Notes: generated by a model not told the origin, from the letters alone. A stretch of DNA of 64,000 nucleotides from Nocardia albiluteola (GCF_018860155.1 NZ_JAHKNI010000003.1:496001-560000), one strand, 5' to 3'; counted from the stretch's first letter, positions 1 to 8,831 are shown. Numbers and translations are program-made.

Positions 1-119
1 CCGAGCAACGTCGCATACTGCTGGCCAGGATGCCGGGCCCGCTCCCCGAACCCGTCGCCCGCCTGGCCGAAACCCTGCGCGCGGCCGCCGTCGACTTCGC
101 GGCTCGGCCGGAGGCCTGA
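1..119 (+). CDS. 3' end of a gene cut by the window edge
   Basis: An open frame enters the window (first full codon at base 3) and runs 38 codons to the TGA at 117-119, ending in LAETLRAAAVDFAARPEA. Codon use fits the GC-rich neighbours. The tail looks like an amphipathic C-terminal helix, as in many small regulators, but no family can be named from so little. Confidence 0.55.
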   Translation, partial: EQRRILLARMPGPLPEPVARLAETLRAAAVDFAARPEA

Positions 120-484
120 ATCGGGCTGTTCCACTTGCCCGCCGGGCCGAAACTCGGCGCATCGTCGCTACCGACTCCGTCGGCCGGCTTCGATCCTGAA
201 TCCAGCTGTACGCCAGTATATTTCACCTTGACCGGGGGTCTTCGATCGAGAGGGGCCCACCCGGAAAACCGTGTTCTTTCCTCGTCACCGGCGGCTCGGA
301 GGTTTCCTACCGGCCAGCCGTGTGGTCCGGGCTGAAAGATGGCGATCGACGCGACGAGAATGCCCTGCGCATCGGCTTGCTGCGGGTTGGTGATCGATCC
401 GGACGGGCTGCGTACCGCCCGGACGAGGTTCGGGTGCGGACCTATGCTCGCGAGAGAGTCCGAGGACGAGGCGGAGGTGGATTC
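120..484. other. Intergenic stretch, no gene seen
   Basis: About 365 bases between the truncated first gene and the AraC-type regulator. A rightward frame is open from 320 into the regulator, but its residues are Arg/Gly-rich and unlike the family, so I treat it as leader. The promoter of the regulator should lie here; I see no convincing repeat or RNA gene. Confidence 0.5.
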
Positions 485-1462
485 ATGGTGGGTGGTCGGC
501 GGGTGGTGTTCGTGATGTTCGACGGCATGAAGATGCTGGATGTGACCGGGCCAGCGGAGGTCTTCGCGGAGGCGAATCTGCTCGGCGGCGCCTACGGCCT
601 GGCCTATGTGTCCGTCTCGGGCGGTCCGGTGGTCGCGTCGAACGGGATGGAGCTCGCCGCCGCCGAGGTCGCCGACTGTGGGGAGGCCGACAGCGTGGTG
701 ATCGCCGGCGGCGACTGTCTAGTCGGCCGTCCCGTTCCCGCCGGACTGATCGCCGCGATCGAGCAGCTGCGGCCCCGCACCCGTCGCATGGTGTCGATCT
801 GTACCGGGTCGTTCGCGCTGGCCGCGGCGGGCGTGCTGTCGGGTCGCCGGGCGACCACGCACTGGCGGCACGCGGAGCTGCTGGCGCGCAGCTACCCGGA
901 TGTCCGGGTGCAGCCCGATGCGCTGTTCGTCGAGGACGACGGCGTGTTCACCTCGGCCGGCGTCACCGCTGGGATGGATCTCGCGCTCGCGCTGGTCGAA
1001 CGCGATCACGGCGTCGACCTCGCGCGGGAGGTCGCGCGCGGCCTGGTCATGTTCATGCAGCGGCCCGGCGGGCAGTCCCAGTTCTCCGCGCCGCTGCGGG
1101 TGCGGCCGCCGCGGACGCCGGCGCTGCGGACCGTGGTCGATCTGATCTCCGCGCAGCCGGCGCTCGACCACAGCGTCAATTCGCTGGCCGACCGGGTGGG
1201 CGTCGGGCCCCGGCACCTGGCGCGACTGTTCGCCGGGGAGCTGGACACCACCCCGGCGAGGTATGTCGAGCAGGTGCGCCTCGACCATGCCAAGGTGCTG
1301 CTCGATGCCGGGCACACCGTGGCCGCGGCCGCCCGCTCGGCAGGATTCGGTAGCTCGGAGACGATGCGCCGAATCTTCGTGGCGCGCTTCGGAATTTCAC
1401 CCAGCCAGTACCGGGCGCGGTTCGGCACGGCCGCCGGCGGGCGTCGCCGCGACGCCGACTGA
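485..1462 (+). CDS. GlxA-type AraC family regulator (DJ-1/PfpI domain plus AraC HTH)
   Basis: 325-residue transcription factor. Residues 1-200 form a DJ-1/PfpI (class I GATase-like) sensor domain, with VVIAGG near 71 and a nucleophile-elbow SICTGS around Cys106. Residues about 225-320 form the double helix-turn-helix AraC DNA-binding domain, ending PSQYRARF. The ATG at 485 was chosen over the longer open frame because a GGAGGT-like sequence lies just upstream and the protein begins directly with the first beta strand (RRVVFVMFDG). The HD-domain gene follows 106 bases downstream on the same strand and is a possible target. The effector is unknown; the family often controls amine, nitrile or quaternary-amine catabolism. 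Confidence 0.9.
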   Translation: MVGGRRVVFVMFDGMKMLDVTGPAEVFAEANLLGGAYGLAYVSVSGGPVVASNGMELAAAEVADCGEADSVVIAGGDCLVGRPVPAGLIAAIEQLRPRTRRMVSICTGSFALAAAGVLSGRRATTHWRHAELLARSYPDVRVQPDALFVEDDGVFTSAGVTAGMDLALALVERDHGVDLAREVARGLVMFMQRPGGQSQFSAPLRVRPPRTPALRTVVDLISAQPALDHSVNSLADRVGVGPRHLARLFAGELDTTPARYVEQVRLDHAKVLLDAGHTVAAAARSAGFGSSETMRRIFVARFGISPSQYRARFGTAAGGRRRDAD

Positions 1463-1568
1463 CCCACGTCCGGATCTGTGGGGTACCGGTCGCTCCGCGC
1501 GGTGTCCACCGGCGAATACGGCGGCAACAATGGGAGCTGTCAATACGACCGATAACCAGGAGTTGCCG

Positions 1569-2207
1569 ATGCCAGAACTCATCGCCGGGGTGGTTGTCCC
1601 CGATACCGACCTCGTTCACGAGGCCACCGAGATCGTCCGGCAGGCCGCCGACGAGACGCTCTACCATCATTCGCGCCGGGTGTATCTGTGGGGTTCGCTG
1701 AAGGCCGCGGCGCGCGGACTCGATGTCGATCCCGAATTGGCGTATGTGGGAGGACTTTTCCACGACCTCGGACTGGTGCGCGCTTACGCCGACAAGACCC
1801 GCCGATTCGAGCTCGACGGCGCGGAGGCGGCGCGGAGTTTCCTACTGCGCCACGGCCGTTCGGAGCGCGAGGCCCGCGATGTCTGGCTGGCCATCGCGCT
1901 GCACACCACACCCGAAGTGCCGCACCACCTTCCGCCCGAGGTGGCCGTGGTAACGCTGGGGGTCGAAACCGATGTTCTCGGACTCGATCTCGACGAGATC
2001 ACCGCCGCGCAGCGCGCCGAAGTCTTGGCGGCCCATCCGCGACCGGACTTCAAGAACAGGATTCTGCGGGCCTTCAACGAAGGCATGGCCGATCGCCCCG
2101 ACACGACCTTCGGCACCATGAACGACGACGTGCTGGCGCACTTCGATCCGGCCTTCGTCCGCCGGGACTTCGTCGACATCATCCGCCACAGCGCCTGGCC
2201 GGAGTAG
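1569..2207 (+). CDS. HD-domain hydrolase family protein
   Basis: 212-residue soluble protein of the HD superfamily of metal-dependent hydrolases. The metal-binding pattern is visible: His33/His34 (LYHHSRRV), the HD doublet at 65-66 (GGLFHDLGL), and a later LAIALHTT histidine. The size and the VYLWG and HTTPEVP segments recall the cyanamide-hydratase-like subgroup, but the substrate cannot be read from the sequence. Start: AGGAG at 1558-1562 sits 6 bases before the ATG at 1569; an ATG at 1530 is possible but lacks a good Shine-Dalgarno. It follows the AraC regulator on the same strand and may be co-regulated with it. Confidence 0.85.
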   Translation: MPELIAGVVVPDTDLVHEATEIVRQAADETLYHHSRRVYLWGSLKAAARGLDVDPELAYVGGLFHDLGLVRAYADKTRRFELDGAEAARSFLLRHGRSEREARDVWLAIALHTTPEVPHHLPPEVAVVTLGVETDVLGLDLDEITAAQRAEVLAAHPRPDFKNRILRAFNEGMADRPDTTFGTMNDDVLAHFDPAFVRRDFVDIIRHSAWPE

Positions 2208-2342
2208 CGAGGGGCAGACGGGCGGGGGCGCTACCAGTGTGCCGACCGGGGCGAACATGGTGGCGGAATCGAGCGGTTCGGGCGGGAGATCGGTGGCGCC
2301 CCCGGCGCTGGCCGCACCGAGCGGGTGCGGGGTTCGAAGCGG

Positions 2343-2840
2343 TTACGCGTCGCGGCGCTGTTTCCTTTCGGCGGCGACGAGCTCGTCGATGCACACCACG
2401 ATGGCCAGGGTCAGCGGGACGTCGGGGTGGTAGACCTCCACGCCGTAGGTGTCGCGGATCCGGAACCATTTGCGTGAGGTCTGAGCGACAACGCCCCGGG
2501 GGCCCTCGAGGGTGTAGTTCTTTTCGATGAGGTCGCCGCGTGCGGTCCAGTGCTCGCCGGAGGCGAGTGCGATCGTGAAGCTGTGTCGCAGGGGGCTGAA
2601 CAGCTTCTTGCGTACGGTGGCCGCATGCGAGCCACCGATCCGGACGGTCATGGTATCGCGAAGGGCCAGAGCCTTTTTGCGGGCGACGGCGTAGACCTCG
2701 CCGCCCGGCCCCTTCAGATCGAAGGTCCGGCGCAACGCCAGCACCCGGCCGTCGATGAGGAAGGCCCGGTTCCCGGATTCGTCGGTCACCCAGTAGTCCT
2801 GGCCCAGGCTCAGTACGCGCTGCCGCATCACATATCGCAC
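2343..2840 (-). CDS. LURP-one-related (LOR/Tubby-like) family protein
   Basis: 165-residue protein matching bacterial LOR proteins, which have a single 12-stranded beta barrel with a C-terminal helix like plant LURP1 and Tubby. The diagnostic opening VRYVMRQRVLSLGQDYWV is present, followed by repeated beta-rich segments (RAFLIDGRVLALRRTF; TVRKKLFSPLRHSFTI; SRKWFRIRDTYGVEV). The GTG at 2840 is the start because the family begins at exactly this motif; the open frame further upstream is low-complexity and unlike the family. The function of bacterial LOR proteins is not established; lipid or membrane binding is suspected. It stands alone, convergent with the HD gene. Confidence 0.85.
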   Translation of the reverse strand: MRYVMRQRVLSLGQDYWVTDESGNRAFLIDGRVLALRRTFDLKGPGGEVYAVARKKALALRDTMTVRIGGSHAATVRKKLFSPLRHSFTIALASGEHWTARGDLIEKNYTLEGPRGVVAQTSRKWFRIRDTYGVEVYHPDVPLTLAIVVCIDELVAAERKQRRDA

Positions 2841-3321
2841 AGCCTCAGTCTGCCCGAAGCTCGAAACAGGTGGACTATCAATACCGTTCGACACCATGGC
2901 GGTCCGGTGGGGGCGGCTTTCGACATCGGGAATTGGATCTAATTCCCTTCTGCCGCAATGAGATTCCATGTGCGCCCCTTCGCCGCCCTGACCATCGCTG
3001 TCATCGTCGTCAGGGATGGAATCAACACCTGGCGCGTGGCAGTTGCTGTCCAGCCCTACCCGCACCTGCGACGCGGCAACTGCGGACCATCCGTGCGACT
3101 GCTGCGATCGAGTCCTTGAACGCTCGCTACCGGCGAGCGATCAAGGCACGCGGGCATTTGCAGCTCCACCGAATCGGCCGCAGCGCCCACAGCCGCACGC
3201 AGCGCCAGCTCGGCGCGGTTAGCAACGCACTCTCAAGTAGCCGTATAGCGGATATCGGTCAGGATCGACTGGCGTTGCCCGCTACGGCGCCGGAACCGCG
3301 CTGGTTCGGCTGTCTGGCGGG
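2841..3321. other. Intergenic stretch with a transposase remnant
   Basis: About 480 bases between the LOR gene and the SDR gene. Apart from the short transposase-derived segment listed separately, no intact gene is visible. The rightward open frame through it changes character immediately after the transposase-like residues, as expected for decayed DNA. Confidence 0.5.
3089..3169 (+). pseudogene. Remnant of an IS256-family (mutator type) transposase
   Basis: A 27-codon stretch reads ATAAIESLNARYRRAIKARG, then HLQLH. The string ESLNARYRRAIKARGH is the hallmark C-terminal motif of IS256/mutator transposases, normally followed by FPNEQAALK. Here the match stops abruptly after ARGH, and nothing upstream in the same frame resembles the catalytic core. 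This is an insertion-sequence scar, not a functional element; no terminal inverted repeats were seen nearby. Confidence 0.7.
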
Positions 3322-4188
3322 TCAGCCCGGCAGTTGGGCTCCTTCGGCGAAGTCCGTGGTGCATGAGAGGTCGGCCCATTTCTCGATCTCGGCGTCGACG
3401 GCCTCCCGGCCGGCTCGTACCAGTCGCAGGGCGTCGGAGCCGAGCAGCAGGTGTGCCGGGGGGTCGGCGGCCTCGGTTACCGAAAGTATTGCGGCTGCGG
3501 CCTTTTCGGGATTTCCAAGCTGATTGCCGTCGGCGGCGCGGCGGTGTGCGCGTACCGGGTCCATCAGCGCGTCGTAGTCCGGGATCGAGCGTTCGGTGCG
3601 GATCATGGATCGCCCGGCCCAGTCGGTGCGGAACGAGCCGGGTGCGACGGCCGTGACGTGGATGCCGAACCCGGCAACCTCCTTGCCGAGGGTCTCGAGG
3701 ATTCCTTCCAGGGCGTACTTGCTGCCGTGGTAGTACGCCAGGCCGGGCACCGTCATGAGCCCGCCCATGGAGGTGATGCCCAGGATGTGGCCCGATCGCC
3801 GGGCCCGCAGGTGCGGTAGCACCGCCTGGATGGTAGCCACCGCACCGAAGACGTTGACCGCGAACTGGTTTCGTAGTTCGGCCAGTGGCGATTCCTCGAA
3901 CACTCCTTCGTGGCCGTACCCGGCGTTGGCGATGACGACATCGATCGAGGCGACGGTCGATTCGATGTCGTTCACCGTGGCCAGGACCGCCTCGTCGTCG
4001 GTGACATCGAGAATGCGCGCGACGGCGCGGCGGGGATGCAGTGCTCGGAACTGCTCGGCGTCGGCGTCGCGCCGCACCGTGCCCACCACGAGGTGGCCGT
4101 CATGAATCGCCTTGCGCGCGATTGCCAGTCCGAAACCGGAGCTCACGCCGGTGATGAAGAGGGTCTTGCCGGTGGTTCGATCGGTCAT
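3322..4188 (-). CDS. Short-chain dehydrogenase/reductase (classical SDR)
   Basis: 288-residue NAD(P)-dependent oxidoreductase. The cofactor motif TGVSSGFG is at residues 13-20, NAG at about 88-90, the catalytic Ser near 140 (GITS), and YHGSK giving Tyr153 and Lys157. The long C-terminal part (DPVRAHRRAADGNQLGNPEK) is typical of the oxidoreductase/SDR subgroup with NP-x-K-A-A helices. It is divergent from a TetR gene; a 36-base imperfect palindrome lies 11 bases upstream of its start codon, so repression by that TetR is likely. No clear Shine-Dalgarno precedes the ATG. Substrate unknown. Confidence 0.9.
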   Translation of the reverse strand: MTDRTTGKTLFITGVSSGFGLAIARKAIHDGHLVVGTVRRDADAEQFRALHPRRAVARILDVTDDEAVLATVNDIESTVASIDVVIANAGYGHEGVFEESPLAELRNQFAVNVFGAVATIQAVLPHLRARRSGHILGITSMGGLMTVPGLAYYHGSKYALEGILETLGKEVAGFGIHVTAVAPGSFRTDWAGRSMIRTERSIPDYDALMDPVRAHRRAADGNQLGNPEKAAAAILSVTEAADPPAHLLLGSDALRLVRAGREAVDAEIEKWADLSCTTDFAEGAQLPG

Positions 4189-4198
4189 GCGGACAAAA

Positions 4199-4234
4199 TC
4201 TACACTAAGTCGGCAATAATCGACATAGCGTAGA
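4199..4234. promoter_or_regulatory. Candidate TetR operator between the SDR and TetR genes
   Basis: Inverted repeat with 14-base arms and an 8-base centre: left arm TCTACACTAAGTCG (4199-4212), right arm CGACATAGCGTAGA (4221-4234). The arms match at 12 of 14 positions when one is reverse-complemented. It occupies most of the 67-base gap between the divergent genes, so binding would block both promoters. The usual autoregulated TetR arrangement suggests the repressor encoded at 4256 uses it. Confidence 0.7.
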
Positions 4235-4255
4235 AATTAATCATCTCCGGGTAGG

Positions 4256-4912
4256 GTGAGATCCGTGCCCGAGACCGGAACCACCCGCGGACGCCGCCGC
4301 ACCACGCCCACCAAAGGCGACCAGCGCGAGCGAGCCATCCTCGACGCCGCCGAAGAACAGCTGGACACGATCGGATTCGACCAGATGACGATCGAGACGA
4401 TCGCCACGGCGGTGGGCATCACCCGGGGAGCGTTCTACTTCTATTTCGCGTCCAAGAACGCTGCCCTGGCCGCGCTGGTCGAACGAACCGTGGCCACGCT
4501 GCGCACGGAAATCGAGGCCGCCGACGCCTCCGGAGAACCAGCGCTCGTCCTGCGCCGCAGCATCGACCGGACCCGCGACATGTGGCGTGACCACGGCAGC
4601 GTCATGCGCGCCGCCGTCGAGCTCGCCCCTACCGTCGCGGCGATCGGTGAGAGCTGGCATTCAGCCGTCACCGCCATCCGCGACATCACCCGGGCCATCG
4701 CCGGACGCGCCGGGCTTTCCGATGACGACGGCCCGACCGGCGCGCGCGCCGTGACGACCGCACTGGTATGGATGACCGAGCGCGCGTTCTATCAGGCCTC
4801 GAAGACCGGAACCTCGCTCGACGACACCGCAGCAACCCTCACACATCTGTGGATCAACACCCTGAACGTGACACCGGACCCCCAGCCGACCACGCCACCT
4901 CGCTCAGCATGA
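4256..4912 (+). CDS. TetR/AcrR family transcriptional regulator
   Basis: About 218 residues. The N-terminal helix-turn-helix is clear (RERAILDAAEEQLDTIGF, then TIETIATAVGITRGAFYFYF, residues about 23-65), followed by an all-helical ligand domain. Two GTG starts compete, at 4256 and 4265; the second has GGTGAG at a reasonable distance. The gene diverges from the SDR gene and shares the palindrome at 4199-4234 with it, so the SDR is the most likely target. The ligand is not predictable. Confidence 0.88.
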   Translation: MRSVPETGTTRGRRRTTPTKGDQRERAILDAAEEQLDTIGFDQMTIETIATAVGITRGAFYFYFASKNAALAALVERTVATLRTEIEAADASGEPALVLRRSIDRTRDMWRDHGSVMRAAVELAPTVAAIGESWHSAVTAIRDITRAIAGRAGLSDDDGPTGARAVTTALVWMTERAFYQASKTGTSLDDTAATLTHLWINTLNVTPDPQPTTPPRSA

Positions 4913-5439
4913 CGCCTCCGCAAACGCACTGTCATGCCGCTGGACGGTCGGTCGGCGAACGTCCGCTTCTGCCGATGAGTGTGCGCAAGCTGTGATTGTC
5001 TTGCGTCAAGGACTTGGCATATTTTCGCCGGTCAGAAGGTGGGTACTTGGTTCGGGCCGAGCTTCAGGATTCCGGGGCCGCTCGGGGTCTCACATGGCGG
5101 GGCTGGAGAAGTCGTTGCCGCCGGCGGGGATCGCGATCGCCAGGAGCAGGCCTGCGTGTGTGCTCATGGGGGCCATTCTGCCTGTCGAATGCCCGCATCT
5201 GTCGCATGTCGCGCATTCGCGCAGCGAGAACGACTGCGGCGCAGACCATTCGCTCATTCCGTCATAGCTGCAGAACTCGGCCGCCCGCAGAAGTGGATCA
5301 GAAACTCGGACTGCGCCGGGCCTGCGGCACCTGGCAATCCCGCGGCTGCACCGTCATCGGACTACGTCGGCTGCCGCTGCGGGCGCGACAGTCGCTCAGC
5401 ACGAGGTGAAGCGCGCGGCCGACTAGAAGACCGAGATCG
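4913..5439. other. Intergenic stretch with little recognisable content
   Basis: About 530 bases between the TetR gene and the integrase remnant. A 55-codon leftward frame at 5090-5257 is listed separately. Near 5400-5450 a rightward frame reads plausibly (KTEIVNELSKVFGG) but is broken by an in-frame TAG, so it may be another decayed gene. Nothing else is supported. Confidence 0.4.
5090..5257 (-). CDS. Possible 55-residue small protein
   Basis: Leftward frame from the ATG at 5257 to a TGA at 5090-5092. The product has a CATCDRC cluster near residues 15-21, then a hydrophobic stretch AGLLLAIAIPAGG near 35-47. No strong Shine-Dalgarno is present and no family is recognised. The Cys cluster plus hydrophobic segment is the only reason to list it; it may be chance or a fragment. 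Confidence 0.2.
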   Translation of the reverse strand: MSEWSAPQSFSLRECATCDRCGHSTGRMAPMSTHAGLLLAIAIPAGGNDFSSPAM

Positions 5440-5859
5440 TCAACGAACTGAGTAAGGTCTTCGGTGGTTGCTCCACGAAGAAGCGTCATCGACCGGCGGA
5501 CGGGGTGGTCGCCTTGCACTTCCGCATTGCGCAGCTGTGACGAACCGCTCGGCGGTCCTCCGGCTGGGCCCTGGAACCGGCAACACGAACCGACGCAACG
5601 CAACTTGCAGCGACCGATCCTCTCGAACCGCCAGCACCCCAGCCTTCTTGCACAATGCGGCGAATATCCGATTCATGCTCCGGGGTTCGATCGGGCGACC
5701 CAGTTCGGTCGTGAATACCAGATCCGTTTTCTTCCAGTCCTTTCCGGCCTTGAACTTCTCCTCCAACTGCCGCTTTCGGTGCTGGCGAAGGATCGCCACG
5801 AGTTGCCTGGAGAAGCCGGCGTTCACCCACGACGGCGTGCCTGCCGTCACCGCCTGCAT
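5440..5859 (-). pseudogene. Decayed tyrosine recombinase (phage-type integrase) fragment
   Basis: The leftward frame contains the segment LVAILRQHRKRQLEEKFKAG, followed by DLVFTTELGRPIEPRSMNRI and FAALCKKAGV. This is the characteristic middle part of tyrosine recombinases, just before the R-box (HDLRH) region. The expected HDLRHSCAT and LGHS motifs do not follow in frame; scraps such as RHSC appear in another frame, indicating frameshifts. The frame is closed upstream by a stop shortly before 5859, so the N-terminal half is missing. It is a relic of a prophage or integrative element. Confidence 0.7.
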
Positions 5860-5871
5860 GTGGCGGGAGAC

Positions 5872-6012
5872 GTCGGATGATCAGTGGCACCACGGCACGA
5901 TCGAGTTCCCCCTGGACGATGCCGACCCAGATGGGTCGACAGATCTGTTCCGACTACTCGTCGACCGCTCACCCGAAGCGTTCCAGCGCTTCGCCGAGGA
6001 CACGACTCGGGG
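5872..6012 (+). other. Coding-like remnant on the plus strand
   Basis: In one rightward frame this segment reads DDQWHHGTIEFPLDDADPDG, then STDLFRLLVDRSPEAFQRFA and EDTTRG. The balanced, acidic composition with GC-rich third positions is what real protein looks like, unlike the other frames. It has no start codon of its own and runs into the tail of the LAL regulator gene on the opposite strand. I do not recognise the family; it is probably the broken end of a former gene. Confidence 0.3.
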
Positions 6013-6028
6013 TCGCCCGGGCCTGGGT

Positions 6029-8797
6029 TCAGTGGAGGGGGATTTGGGGGAGTTCGGTGCGGGAGAGGATGCCGAGCTTGGGGTAGGCCTTGTAGAGGTG
6101 TGCGCCGATGGTGCGGGGGCTCAGGAACAGTTGGGCGGCGATGTCCTTGTTGGACAGGCCTTGCGCGGCTAGGCGCACGATCTGCAGTTCCTGCGGGGTC
6201 AGGACGGCGGCGGCGGGACTGACGGCGCGATCGTCGGCGGGGCCGGACCGGGTGGCCGAGGTTCCGGTGGCGGTGAGTTCGTTGTCCGCGCGCCTCGCCC
6301 ACGGCACCGCGCCCAGTCGGTCGAAGGTTTCCCGCGCGGCGGTCAGGTGAATTCGGGCCTCGGCCTTGCGTTTTGCACGGCGGAGCCACTCGCCGAACAG
6401 TAGCTGGGTTCTGGCGTGCTCGAATGGCCGGTCTTCCGGGGCGCTCAGTGTCAGGGCCGTCCGGAAGTGGTACTCGGCCTTGTCGTCGGTGGACAGCAGG
6501 GCCCGGCCGCGATGCACCAAGGCCGCCGTCCAGGGCTGTCCGGTGTGGGTGGCCCACTTCTCGAGCAGCGCCAGTCCTTCCGCCGCATGCTCGGTGTGGC
6601 CCACTCGAACTGCGGCCTCCATGAGATCGGGGGTTGAGCGTGTGGCCGGAATATGGAAACCGCGCCGCCCGCCGTCCAGCTCGACCAGCCGGTTCAGTGC
6701 CGATTCGGCGCGCCCCGATCCCAGGTCGACCAGCCCGGCCGCCCAGATGGCCCATGGCGCCCGCCACGCCATATCGCTGCGGTGCGCTCTGGTTGTGGCG
6801 ATCAGATCCGCCACCCTCGTCTCGTCGCCTTCTATGGCCGCCAGCATGGCTTGCGCCTCGGCGAACTGCGCCAGCCAGTGCTGCTGGCCGGTTGCCGAGG
6901 CGAGGTCCACGGCCTCTGCGACGGTCTGGCGGGCCTCGGTGACCCGCCCGCCGTAGAGCTGTGCGGTCGCCGCGTAGAACAGTGTGCCGGGCAGGGATCC
7001 GATGAGTCCGCGGCGACGGAGCCGCGCGGCGAGGTCGACCGCGAGGCGCTGGGCGATCCGGTCCCGTCCCAGGAGCAGCGCCACACCCGCGATCACCACC
7101 GGGCTGAGGTCGGCGGCGTCATCCTGCGCGGCGGCCACCGCGGCCGCAAGGGCCCGATCGGTCTCGGCCGCCTCGCCGGCAGGTCTGCCGATGACCGGGG
7201 ACACGGCCCGGATCAACAGCTTGGCCAGTGCCGCGGGGCGCTGGTCGGGGTCCAACGGTAGCTCTTCCAGCCGTGCGACTGCGTCGGCGAGTTCGTCGGG
7301 GCCGGTGTACCAGGCGGCGTGTATCGCCTCGATCAGCAGTGTGGCAGCCAGCGCCGGATCCGTCGCGGCGACCCGGGCAGCGGCGTCGGTCATGCGTCGA
7401 TGAGCGGACGCGGGATCGCCGCTCAGGAAATCGGTGGTCGCCCGCACGTGGGCGAGCCTGGTGGCGAGCGTGTCCGCCTCGGCCGGATCGGCGAAGGCGG
7501 ATTCGGTGCCATCGAGCAGGAGGAGGGCGCGTTCGGCCAGCTCGACGGCCTGATCCGGCTCGCCGGACTGGGCCATGGCCTCGGCGGCGAGGGTCAGACG
7601 CCGGGCCCGGCCGGTGGGGTCGGCGGACAGGTCGGCGGCGCGCGCGTACCAGACGCCCGCGGCACCGTTGCGCTCTTGCGCGCGCGCCGCGGTCCGTTCC
7701 AGCTCGGCTGCTACCTCTTCGGACTGGCCTTCGGTGGCGGCGGCGAGGTGCCAGGCGCGACGATCGGCGACCTCGGGGCCGTCGAGGGCGGCGGCTACCG
7801 CACGATGCGCGGCACGACGCGCGGACAGCGCGGCGGCGCGATGGACGGCGGCCCGCACGAGGGGATGCCGGAATGTCAGTGTGCCGCCGGAAAGTTCGAC
7901 GAGTCCGGCTTCGCGGGCGGCGTCGAGGTCGTCGCTCGACGCGCCGCACCCGGCCGCGGCCCGCAGAATCACCTCCAGGTCGCCCGCGCCCTCCACCGCC
8001 GCGATCAGCAGCGCGGTGCGAGCGCTTGCGGGCAGGACGGTGAGCCGTCCTTCGAAGGCGCGGCGGAGTCGTTCGGTCAGCGGCAGCGGATCCGCGTCGA
8101 CGCCGCGCAGACCGGCGGCGTCGGCTGCGACGGCGCGGGGCAGTTCCAGCAGCGCGAGTGGATTTCCCGCCGCCTCGGCGAGAATGCGGTAGCGCACCTG
8201 CTGGGGCAGGTCGCAGTCGTCGAGCAGGCTCACCGCAGCGGACGTTGTCAGCCCGGTCAGCGGCAGTTCCGCGAGCCCGTCGGCTCGGAAGTCGCCCTCG
8301 GTCCTGGTGGCGAACAGCGCGACGATGGCCTCGGAGTCGAGTCTGCGGGCCGCGAACAGCAGCGCGTCGGCCGAACTCTTGTCCAGCCATTGGGCATCGT
8401 CGACCACGCAGAGCAGCGGCTGTTCGGACGCCAGCTCGGACAGCAACGACAGCACGGCCAGTCCGATCAGGAAGCGGTCCGGTGGCACCGCTGAGGCGGT
8501 CAGGCCCAGGGCACTGCCCAACGCGTCGGCCTGGACCTGCGGTAGCGCGTCGAGGCGGTCGAGTCCGGATCGCAGCAGCAGGTGCAGGCCCGCGAACGTC
8601 AGCTCGGCCTCGGTCTCGACGCCGGTCACCCGGATGACGCGAAAGCCGTCCGCTCTGGCCACCGCCTCGGCCAGCAGGGCGGTCTTGCCGATCCCCGGTT
8701 CGCCCCGCAACACCAGTGTGCCGCTGGCGCCGTTGCGGGCTCGCTCGATCAATCCCGTTACGACCGACAGTTCCGTCTCGCGTCCTTGTAGCACCAA
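6029..8797 (-). CDS. LAL-type LuxR family regulator (ATPase plus C-terminal HTH)
   Basis: 922-residue large ATP-binding LuxR (MalT-like) regulator. The N-terminal AAA/NACHT-like ATPase shows Walker A GEPGIGKT at 32-39 and Walker B LLCVVDDAQW near 128-137. It is followed by a long helical TPR-like region. The last 57 residues are a LuxR HTH (LTPQELQIVRLAAQGLSNKD...LSPRTIGAHLYKAYPKLGI). The gene diverges from the NTF2-like gene at 8919 and the DHA2 exporter, which are probable targets. The C-terminus (LSRTELPQIPLH) is slightly shorter than usual, but the recognition helix is complete. Confidence 0.92.
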   Translation of the reverse strand: MVLQGRETELSVVTGLIERARNGASGTLVLRGEPGIGKTALLAEAVARADGFRVIRVTGVETEAELTFAGLHLLLRSGLDRLDALPQVQADALGSALGLTASAVPPDRFLIGLAVLSLLSELASEQPLLCVVDDAQWLDKSSADALLFAARRLDSEAIVALFATRTEGDFRADGLAELPLTGLTTSAAVSLLDDCDLPQQVRYRILAEAAGNPLALLELPRAVAADAAGLRGVDADPLPLTERLRRAFEGRLTVLPASARTALLIAAVEGAGDLEVILRAAAGCGASSDDLDAAREAGLVELSGGTLTFRHPLVRAAVHRAAALSARRAAHRAVAAALDGPEVADRRAWHLAAATEGQSEEVAAELERTAARAQERNGAAGVWYARAADLSADPTGRARRLTLAAEAMAQSGEPDQAVELAERALLLLDGTESAFADPAEADTLATRLAHVRATTDFLSGDPASAHRRMTDAAARVAATDPALAATLLIEAIHAAWYTGPDELADAVARLEELPLDPDQRPAALAKLLIRAVSPVIGRPAGEAAETDRALAAAVAAAQDDAADLSPVVIAGVALLLGRDRIAQRLAVDLAARLRRRGLIGSLPGTLFYAATAQLYGGRVTEARQTVAEAVDLASATGQQHWLAQFAEAQAMLAAIEGDETRVADLIATTRAHRSDMAWRAPWAIWAAGLVDLGSGRAESALNRLVELDGGRRGFHIPATRSTPDLMEAAVRVGHTEHAAEGLALLEKWATHTGQPWTAALVHRGRALLSTDDKAEYHFRTALTLSAPEDRPFEHARTQLLFGEWLRRAKRKAEARIHLTAARETFDRLGAVPWARRADNELTATGTSATRSGPADDRAVSPAAAVLTPQELQIVRLAAQGLSNKDIAAQLFLSPRTIGAHLYKAYPKLGILSRTELPQIPLH

Positions 8798-8815
8798 CGA
8801 ACGTTACCTATGTCC

Positions 8816-8831
8816 TTCGATTCCGATCGAA
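8816..8831. promoter_or_regulatory. Short inverted repeat in the LAL/NTF2 divergent promoter region
   Basis: TTCGAT (8816-8821) and ATCGAA (8826-8831) form a perfect inverted repeat with a 4-base centre. It is 19 bases upstream of the LAL start codon and about 90 bases before the NTF2-like gene. A regulator site is possible, but six-base arms can arise by chance. Confidence 0.3.

Noticed and set aside
320..484. N-terminal extension of the GlxA-type regulator
   Set aside because: The 55 extra codons are Arg/Gly-rich and outside the family boundary; a GGAGGT-like site before the ATG at 485 decides the start.
2841..3065. N-terminal extension of the LOR protein
   Set aside because: Low-complexity acidic residues, whereas LOR proteins begin at the RYVMRQ motif immediately after the GTG at 2840.
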